DNA from: Diadema setosum
Taxonomy: Eukaryota; Echinodermata; Echinoidea; Diadematoida; Diadematidae
Direction of reading: 5' to 3'
DNA length: 64,000 bases
NCBI GenBank assembly: GCA_033980235.1
Contig: CM067075.1
Coordinates: 8,524,608 to 8,588,607, forward strand
In this document: positions 56,783 through 64,000 of the stretch, piece by piece
Layout: each line of letters begins with the position of its first letter
How positions within the stretch are numbered: the stretch's first letter is position 1
Notes under the pieces: model-generated
Database searches by the model: none
What the model was told of the DNA's origin: nothing
What the model saw: the letters and a program-made list of their open reading frames with translations, nothing else
Made by a program: the position numbers and the translations under genes

Positions 56783-56955
56783 TGGCACCGTTTCATGAAA
56801 GTTAATTGTCACCCCTGGAAAGTTGTCAATTTCTGACAATTCGGTAAAATCCTTGGCTTTGATTGGCTGAGAAACTCTAGTTACTGACTGTTATTATGGT
56901 AATTGTCAGAGACTGACAACTTGTCAGGGCCGACAACTTCCATGAAACGGTGCCA
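56783..56955. mobile_element. TTTCATG-ended short inverted-repeat element, copy 3 (173 bp)
   Basis: Ends TGGCACCGTTTCATGAAAGT and, inverted, TGGCACCGTTTCATGGAAGT, a near-perfect pair. A second inner mirror (AAGTTGTCAATTTCTGACAA against TTGTCAGAGACTGACAACTT) extends the palindrome. The interior GATTGGCTGAGA is the complement of the TCTCAGCCAATC seen in copy 2. Non-coding. Confidence 0.8.
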
Positions 56956-57037
56956 AAGTTGCCATTATGCAGTGGATTAATGAACGGAACACAAACTACG
57001 CAGCGCTGTCCCAAAAACTTTTGGTGCTATTACTTTT
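56956..57037. other. Spacer before (GAT)n
   Basis: Nothing supported. Confidence 0.6.
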
Positions 57038-57059
57038 GATGATGATGATGATGATGGTC

Positions 57060-57106
<47 letters not shown>

Positions 57107-57140
57107 CGTGATGATGGTGATGATGATGATGATGATGATT
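57038..57140. repeat. (GAT)n microsatellite
   Basis: About 34 GAT units with occasional GTC/GTG interruptions. The Met-rich frame is a repeat translation. Confidence 0.97.
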
Positions 57141-58600
57141 GTTATTATTATTATCATCATTATCAATTCATTCTTAGTGTTTTAGGAGGTAGAGTACAAA
57201 CTTATTCTTCATTTGAACCCTTAAACATCTATGATTGCTTGTTTTTGTCTGCATGTGAATTATGCAAAATCTATACTCAATAATTGCTATGATTTATTCG
57301 TTACTCTCAAATTGGAAACACATTTTAGATGAATAAGATTTCTGATCCCTTCTCAAATTAAAAAAAAAAAGTGAATAAATGAATGAATGAATGAATGAAT
57401 TGACAAATTGCGAAATTTCTTTGTGATTTTGTGTATATAAAAGAAAAAAATATATAAATCAGTTCCACCGATTTTTATCCCGGCTATAATAAAGCTTTGC
57501 AGTGAAATTCAAAATGTACCGATTTGATGGTGACATAATGATTACTTTGGAAAAATAATTTCCTAAAAAATTCGACGAGTTAATTTGTCTGCACAAGCCG
57601 CAAATACTAGGTCTTTGGCCAACACTGCCGCTGTGTTTCATGAGATATCACGTGTTTTACTCGGTAGCACAATGATGTTGGCAATTCAGACTTGTTCATC
57701 TATTTATCTATTTGCTTATTAATCTTGAGAGACGAGACTCTGTTTTTAGTGCTTTAGATGTCTTTTCCTCATTCATGTTCACCTGGTAAAAAGCATTTTG
57801 TGAGTTTGAAGCCTAAATTTATAGTTAATTCTCTTGGTAGTGCCATTTTCAAGACAAACCTCTGCTAGCAGGTGCCTCGTGGCTGTGCTTGTCGTATTTA
57901 GGTTGGCAAACATTGTACCAAGAGAGGGAAAAGACAAAATCAGAAGCTAGTCATTTGAAAACTGGGTCGATACTCGAACTCTCCCCACTATTATAGGCGT
58001 TACTCATTCAGGGTTAATTTCTCGGCAAAGTTTTAACGTTAATCATACCCTCAGCTTATCAAGAATTATTATTCAGTCCTAAGCACTAAATCTGGGGGTA
58101 CTCCGTCACAGCCGCTGACAGCTAAATGTTGAGACGCTCGAGAGTTAACTTTTTTTTTTCCAGAACTGTGGCGTATTCGGCCGTAAGTATGATAGGGATT
58201 AGGCAGGGATATAAAGCTGAAAACGATTATGTTTAACTCGGAGACATGATTAAAGCTATATATAATCAATATAGTCAAGTCGCTATCCTTGACATTAACA
58301 TGGTATATCTAAAGTCCATATAAAACAGTTATGGGTGCACAAATTGAATTGAAATAAATTGAACTTCTTTCAGGTCCATCAGCAACAACAACAAAAAAAG
58401 CATCTCTTCCACAGTTAATGTAACAAAATAAATACGTCAAAGAACAAAAAAAAAGAGAAATTATTTTTGTTGCTGTTGATGAAAACGAAATAAATACAGA
58501 ACGTTCTCGTTGCTTTTTCTGTTACCTTTTGTCAAAATGTTTGTAAACTTGAGTTTTATAAGCACCACTCCTTTACACAGTTTGTTTGTTTGTTTGCTTG
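57141..58600. other. Intergenic DNA, nothing supported
   Basis: A-run at 57361-57370, (GAAT)n at 57378-57399, T-run at 58149-58159. No splice-bounded open frame. Confidence 0.6.
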
Positions 58601-58830
58601 CTTTTATTTCTGCATTCAATCAGATGCAATTTGAATGCAAACTTCAAAAAGTACAAAGACAAAGAATAACAAGTGCAGTGAAATAAATCGATAACAGTAC
58701 ATAAATAGATTCACATAGGTGTTGAGCAATGTAGATACACAGAAACATAAAATAAAATATACAGTATTTTTTTAGTAAACAACAGAGATAATTGAATGCA
58801 GGAGACCACCATCATGAGCGATTAAGCTTG
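58601..58830. repeat. Dispersed repeat, copy 2 (ends TTATTTCTGCATT / AATGCAGGAGAC)
   Basis: Same edges as 23353-23545 with a diverged A-rich interior, about 230 bp. A (TTTG)n-like run precedes it at 58581-58597. Confidence 0.5.
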
Positions 58831-59565
58831 AAATGGATGGAGGCCTTTACACAGTTACCAATCATGGTTACATATACGCCCTATAACCGCTAGCATAGAT
58901 TATAATACTTCTTCTCTGAAGCATAAAAATGAGACATTGCATTGATGCAACTGAAATGGAAGACTCTTGTGTGTCCATATAGCAGAGAGAAAGTTCAGGT
59001 ACTGGGTTCACGACCCCTCGCCTGAAAATTGGGTTACGTCCAAAGCCCCTCGCATTTACCGTGGTCACTAGTCATCGCTCTGCAAGCCGATGTCGCGTCA
59101 AGGGTTTTCTGTAATCAGAGGGTATTAAGAGCCACCGAGTCCAAAACTTTACATTTTGCATCATAACGGAAACTGCGGTCATATCGAAGAAAGACCGTAT
59201 AATAACCCATTCGAAAAACTGCAAATAATATTCAAGCGACATTGCAGTCCGAGTTATTCTGCAAAAACGGAACCGTATCACTGCATGGGGATGTACTTAA
59301 TTTCCCATCGAAGGAAATGGGGGAAATCGTTTCTTGTTCTTAGCATATCCTGTACGACTGCCATAAAGGATTATCTTGGTAACTTCGAAAGAAAGAGAGA
59401 CTGAGAGACGGAGGGGGAGGGAGTGGGGGCGGAAACTCAAGAGAGAAAAAAGGAAGAATTGGTCGATAGCATATACTTGGCAAATGACAATTCCCAAAAT
59501 TCAACATGACCGTAATATGGTTTTTGGTGGAGCAGAAATTCACGACTAATATCGCTCAAGCACCA
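58831..59565. other. Intergenic DNA, nothing supported
   Basis: Purine-rich stretch 59388-59430. No supported exon. Confidence 0.6.
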
Positions 59566-60129
59566 TTAAAGGACAAGTTCATCTTCATATATATGATTGA
59601 GTGAATGCAACAATTTTCGTAGAACGCATCAGTGAAAGTTTGGGGAAATCTGACAATCTGTTTCGAAGTTATGAATTTTTAAGGTATCTGCGCAGTCACT
59701 GCTGGATGAGAAGACTACTACAGTGTATGATGTCACATGCGTACAATTTTATAAGGAAAATAAAAAGAGAATTTCACAAAACTTTACATTTTGAATAAAG
59801 TGCACATTTATTCGACTTGTTACTGACGCATCTTAAGGGTAATATTATTCCCCCTGCCTTCTGAAAGAGAGAAGACGAGTGTTCTTTTGTTATGCGAGAA
59901 AAGTGAAAATATGTTGAATTTTCTTCATTCTTTCTTTGTATCGTTGTACACATGTGACATCACAAGCTATAGTAGTCTTCTCATCCAGCCGTGACTGACC
60001 AAAAACTTCAAAAATTCATAACTTTTGAACGGGTTGTCCGATTTTCCTCAAATTCTCACTGATGTGTTTTAATAATATTGCTGCAGTCACTCAACCCGTA
60101 TGTCTATGAAGGTGAACTTGTCCTTTAAG
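59566..60129. mobile_element. TTAA palindromic element family B, copy 2 (564 bp)
   Basis: It begins TTAAAGGACAAGTTCATCTT and ends GGTGAACTTGTCCTTTAA. It shares with copy 1 the inner block CATCAGTGAAAGTTTG and GCTGGATGAGAAGACTACTA, mirrored by GTAGTCTTCTCATCCAGC. The terminal 30 bp differ from copy 1 (GACAAGTTC against GAACCCAAA), so ends have been exchanged while the arms stayed related. Confidence 0.8.
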
Positions 60130-61848
60130 ATGTTTTCATGCTCGACTGGTGTAATTTGAGTAAATCAGCTCTTGCCCGCACAACAAACAAGTTAAGTGAC
60201 TCATAGCCTAACACTTTTGTAAAAGCCCCCTTTTAAGTTCATGTATTTATAAGATTAAATGTCTAACATAAGGAAAAAAAAATGATAATCTTGGCAGTAT
60301 GTATGAACACACGATGTCATGTATTATGTGTTTGCGCGTCAGTACAAGTGCGCGTGGACATGCATGTTTATCCTGTCCATACTGTTATGTACACGCCGCT
60401 GTGTTCCCAGGGGATGTTGAGGTACACTTATAGTTACCATCTACAAGTATCACAATGGAAAAAAAAAAATAACGTGTTGTCTGGATATATGATATGGAGA
60501 AACTGGCATGGAAAGTCCCCGATCTATTTTGCCGAGTTGGTTGCCGACTCTGATGGCCCCAAATGGATTTGACACCAATCAATCCTTCCGTTTGATAATT
60601 TCTACAATCTTCAAGATTTTGTTTGTTAGCCTACTACTTTTTTTTTTTTTACCTGCAAGTCCACTCTTAACAACTTATTGGATAGAGGAAAATTCAGAAT
60701 GTAACAGATTGGTCAAAGTTTTTAATCGGGTAAAGGGCAAAAAACAAGTTTCGCATGTTTTCAATGATCAGCACCAATTGGTGATTAGGCGATTAATGAG
60801 GAGATGATATTGGTTTGTGTTAAAACAATAATAAAATCACAAAAATAATGTTCTTCGTTATAATTTAGCAAACCACAACCTTCCGCCTTCAAAGTCACAA
60901 TTTCTAGATTATTATGACACTAGAATTTTGTATGAAGGACACGAGTTTTCTTATTCATTTGATATTTTGAAACCAATCTTTAAGACATTATCGATGCTCT
61001 GAGGGGGAAAAGGGGGAAAATTGAGGGATCCACTAAAAAACAGAGCTTGTACTTTACTGTGGACAACTCGTGCAATCGACTCAGAAACTTATAAAAGGAA
61101 TGTAATAAGTAATTCAAAACATGACAGACTTGTGATAGGACCGAAATGACACAGAAAAAAAAATAACATAAACATTATATAAACATAATTGCTGCTTGGG
61201 CGATCTTTTGGCGCTCAGCCTCCGATCGTTGCCCCAACAACTACGAACTCTGTGACTCACTACAAGCGGATTGCCCCCCCCCCCCCTGTCGTGTTGTTGG
61301 ACCGATGCATAGAGATTCGCGTAAGCTTGCACTTTTCGCGGGTCGACCATGACCGATCCATGGCGAGATTAAGTGCTCACTTTTCCTGCTGATGTTCCAA
61401 TGACTGCGTGATTATTTGCAATTATCTCTCAAAACCAACCCCTTGAAGTGGCCTTCATGGAGGCTTTGCGCCATCAAATTTTGTTGGAAATCATCTTACA
61501 TGTAAATCATTTAATTTATCCCGCAGACATATCCTGCTAGACTAGAAAGAACATGTGTGTGGCAATTTAGGTCATGATCCCGTTCTATTATGAGAACATA
61601 TTTTTTTTTTCTGCTTTATTTGTTTGTTTGTTTGTTTGTTTGTTTTTTCTTGGCCTGCAACCCTAACCATATAATGATAATGTTCTGTAAATTAAGGACT
61701 ATGGATAACTCGGCAAAACCATGAAAATTAAGAAGCTGTTGCAGAATGTACACAGAGTCACTTTACATCAAGAAAATAAAACAGTAAAACTGCAATGCGG
61801 TATCCCTAATGATCTCCTCCGTGGATGAAAAAGTTTCCTCTTTTGCAG
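60130..61848. other. Intergenic DNA, nothing firmly supported
   Basis: C-run at 61274-61286, T-runs at 60639-60650 and 61601-61610, (TTTG)n at 61617-61645. The frame at 60508-60807 contains a Phe/Leu-rich run coded by the T-run and is not supported. Confidence 0.55.
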
Positions 61849-61872
61849 GACGGACAAAAGATTGTATTTAGT
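61849..61872 (+). CDS. Weak microexon candidate (24 nt)
   Basis: A strong acceptor (AAGTTTCCTCTTTTGCAG) and strong donor (TTTAGT/GTAAGTACC) enclose 24 bases reading DGQKIVFS. The signals are good, but a frame-neutral 24-base exon in isolation is weak evidence. Confidence 0.15.
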
Positions 61873-62182
61873 GTAAGTACCTATGTGTTTGTGGCATGTT
61901 TGCATGCAAGAATCGTGGTCTTTCTCTAATCTGCATGTTTTGATTACGTCACCTGATGAATGATGAATTGAGAATTAGACACGCATTTGATTTGTGATAT
62001 ATAAATATGTATATATATAGAACCACTGTGATACCTAAGTCATGTATTTCTCTTCTTTTCTGCGAGCATTTTTTGGTCTTAGACTGATGTATTCTATAAG
62101 CACACAAGCCAGCTGAACCGCCAATTAGTTCTTTCTTTGTGCTATCATGACGTCCATTGCCCTCTATTTTGCTTTCAAATAG

Positions 62183-62346
62183 CAGACGAAGTTTTGGCGC
62201 CAGCCCAAAACGGCTATAAATTCTGTTCTGAGGAGGAAGGTCACGGCCAGAGGGGTTGGCCACTACTGGAAATCATATCTCCGAGGACAGGCAATTCAAT
62301 TTCTCATAAAACGATTGCATCATTTCAATGTCTCTACGGATTTTAG
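62183..62346 (+). CDS. Weak candidate terminal exon
   Basis: After an acceptor (CTCTATTTTGCTTTCAAATAG) one frame is open for about 54 codons (ADEVLAPAQNGYKFCSEEEG...) to TAG 62344-62346, entering in phase 1. The segment is slightly GC-richer than its surroundings. No polyadenylation signal is obvious within 200 bases. Family unknown. Confidence 0.2.
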
Positions 62347-62488
62347 GTTATACAGTTATCAAACTTTCGAGAGACCTGGGAATATATTAGGATTATATGC
62401 CCCACCTCACCTATTTCTTACATTCTTTGTTTCTCTCTTTTTTTCCTCATGTCGAATTATGCTACTTGTTCTTTCACCGCGGCTTTTA

Positions 62489-62552
62489 TAGTAACATAAT
62501 AAGACATTGATCTTCAGTCATAGCAACATAATAAGACATTGATCTTCAGTCA
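62489..62552 (+). repeat. 32-bp tandem duplication, two copies
   Basis: The unit begins TAGTAACATAATAAGACATT and is repeated once with a single T-to-C change, so it is a recent local duplication. Confidence 0.95.
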
Positions 62553-63450
62553 TAAGCATGGCCCCACCTGGGTAAAGGTATACTCCGGACATGCTCCCAG
62601 TGGCTCAGGTTATTCTTTCACCTAAGGTTTAATATTTTTCAAAAGTACTTTATTACTTTCTAAAGTAGCCAAAAGTATATATTATACCTAAACATTTAAA
62701 GTCAATAGTAACATTGATCACACATGCATTATTATCCCCTCGAATGTCAAAGTTGATACAAACACATTTCGGAGCCGAAAGATGGAAAATGGAGATGAGA
62801 TTCTGCCTTAAGGCTTACTTAAAGCCTTGCGTCGTGAACTGTTAGATTACACACAAAGAGCACAGAATTCGCGCTGTTAAGAGTGTAGGCCCTACGTTGG
62901 TTTTTCAGTCAGAGAATCAGAAAATGAGAACCTGCCTTAATCTTACTCAGGATATCACTCCTGTCAATTTTAAACTCTCCCTCTCTCGAATCGGAAATTG
63001 TTTGAGGTGGGATAGTTTGTGACAATTCCGAGCTAATCCTCACACTGTCAGTGCCCACGCCGTGACGTAGGATGGATCGCCCTTGAGAATCATATTTTGA
63101 CCGAAATAATGCGAAAGTGGATGTGTCGTAGAATGATCAGATAACTGCAGACGTCTACATGCATTACGATGACATGGACGCAACATAAATGTGTGTTTTA
63201 AACGGTGTTAAATCGGCAAGTTTGTTTATACCCTTGAAATCAGAAAGAGACGGTCTAATCTACCTCGTTTAAATGACGAATAAGGTTTTAAAACGCCATC
63301 CTTGTTGACTACGTAATATTGTGACCTCATATTCTAAGAATAGAGTATTGAGTTATACTCAAAGAATAGAATCATTACGACGGTCGAGGTGTAACATTGG
63401 AAATGGGAATATTATAATTATATGATCATGGTATACTCATACTATCAGGG
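62553..63450. other. Intergenic DNA, nothing supported
   Basis: No splice-bounded open segment seen. Confidence 0.6.
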
Positions 63451-63639
63451 GTGTGGAGTAAAGTGTTGCCAAAGACGGAGAAGGGAATGGAAAAGGAATC
63501 ATATGAAAAAAATCAACGACAGTACACTAATGATACTAGAGATTTACTACAAACAGTAAAGATATTGGTACATGTACTGTACTTCATGTGGCTGATTATA
63601 CTGACGCTTTCATTGATTTGCGTTATAAATATATTGTAA
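63451..63639 (+). CDS. Doubtful short frame with hydrophobic C-terminus
   Basis: An open frame of 62 codons starting with GTG (no ATG at the start) and preceded by an AG (ACTATCAG at 63448) ends at TAA. Its first half is charged (KTEKGMEKESYEKNQRQY). Its last ~25 residues are hydrophobic (VHVLYFMWLIILTLSLICV), as in a tail-anchored membrane protein. It could be a terminal exon, but the acceptor has a poor pyrimidine tract. Confidence 0.15.
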   Translation: MWSKVLPKTEKGMEKESYEKNQRQYTNDTRDLLQTVKILVHVLYFMWLIILTLSLICVINIL

Positions 63640-63930
63640 AAAAATGTTATGAATCCTTTAAGAAAATCATCGGCTAGAAGTCAACATGCCAACGAACAAT
63701 CATTTTGCTATTAACAAAGACAAAACAACATCAAACAAAACCAGAAACTGGTATTTCCAGGTCGAATTATGACTTCCCAGATAACAGATATTCTACACTG
63801 TCCTATCCGTAAACATGGTAAACGTATGAAATAAGAACAGTTCAAATACTTATGAGAGGATGTGATATCTCGATATCTTTCCATTTCGTCGGAACGCGCA
63901 GTATTGCTTCACCAAGTCGTGGGGATGCAA
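63640..63930. other. Intergenic DNA, nothing supported
   Basis: No feature recognised. Confidence 0.6.
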
Positions 63931-64000
63931 TGGTGGTACAACATGCTCATGCCACAGTTGCTCTGGTCTTATTTTCTCCAAGGACTTAGGGTTAGGGTTA
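63931..64000 (-). mobile_element. Telomere-motif inverted-repeat element, copy 5, cut by window edge
   Basis: The left end GGTGGTACAACATGCTCATG then CCACAGTTGCTC is a diverged family end, followed by the family marker TTTTCTCCAAGGACTTAGGG and TTAGGGTTA, where the window stops. Same orientation as copy 2. It should continue for about 150 bp beyond the window. Confidence 0.7.

Noticed and set aside
55253..57185. Ile/Ser/Met-rich frames of 72-76 codons
   Set aside because: They are translations of the (ATC)n and (GAT)n tracts.
57960..58010. GTTCGAGTATC on the minus strand, resembling a pol III B box
   Set aside because: No A box at a suitable distance and no tRNA fold.

Overview
This window is eukaryotic, repeat-rich, AT-leaning DNA with no long open reading frame on either strand. 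It carries many dinucleotide, trinucleotide and homopolymer microsatellites, several families of palindromic non-autonomous DNA transposons, TTAGGG-type telomeric motifs inside a dispersed element, and scattered short open stretches with animal-type GT-AG splice sites. I infer an animal, most likely a marine invertebrate deuterostome such as an echinoderm. That placement rests on the general look of the repeats and not on a recognised gene. No bacterial-type operon, CRISPR array, rRNA gene or intact tRNA gene is visible.

Layout. 1-1.5 kb is low-complexity intergenic DNA. 1.48-5.58 kb is a foldback-type element whose two roughly 1 kb arms are head-to-tail arrays of a ~165-170 bp unit. 6.3-6.55 kb is a small CpG-rich block with E2F-like and YY1-like motifs. 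8.3-9.4 kb holds two inverted-repeat elements. 10.9-16.6 kb has three short candidate exons and a CpG-rich CCAAT-box promoter-like block. 17.4-23.3 kb is mostly microsatellite and featureless intergenic DNA. 23.3-26.9 kb is dense in mobile DNA: a telomere-motif element, a TTAA-type palindrome, a pogo-like element inside a (TA)n tract, and an inverted repeat with a hammerhead-ribozyme-like core. 28.7-37.1 kb contains further candidate exons among a CACTG-ended element, a triple nest of palindromic elements and several repeats. 38-39 kb has two more TTAA palindromes. 40-64 kb is microsatellite-rich intergenic DNA with further copies of the same repeat families. It also holds a degenerate tRNA-like SINE head and a few weak exon candidates.

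Genes. I could not identify any protein-coding gene by family. The best candidates are short open segments bounded by good splice signals on the + strand: 10.9, 13.98, 16.5, 28.7, 29.9, 31.1, 32.8, 37.0 and 62.2 kb. Two sets are mutually phase-compatible. They could be parts of long-intron genes, but each segment is short enough to be open by chance, so confidences are low.

Mobile DNA is the clearest content. At least four unrelated palindrome families share TTAAAGG-type ends. One insertion can be shown from an unoccupied mirror arm to have duplicated TTAA, which points to a TTAA-specific transposase (piggyBac- or Kolobok-like) encoded elsewhere.
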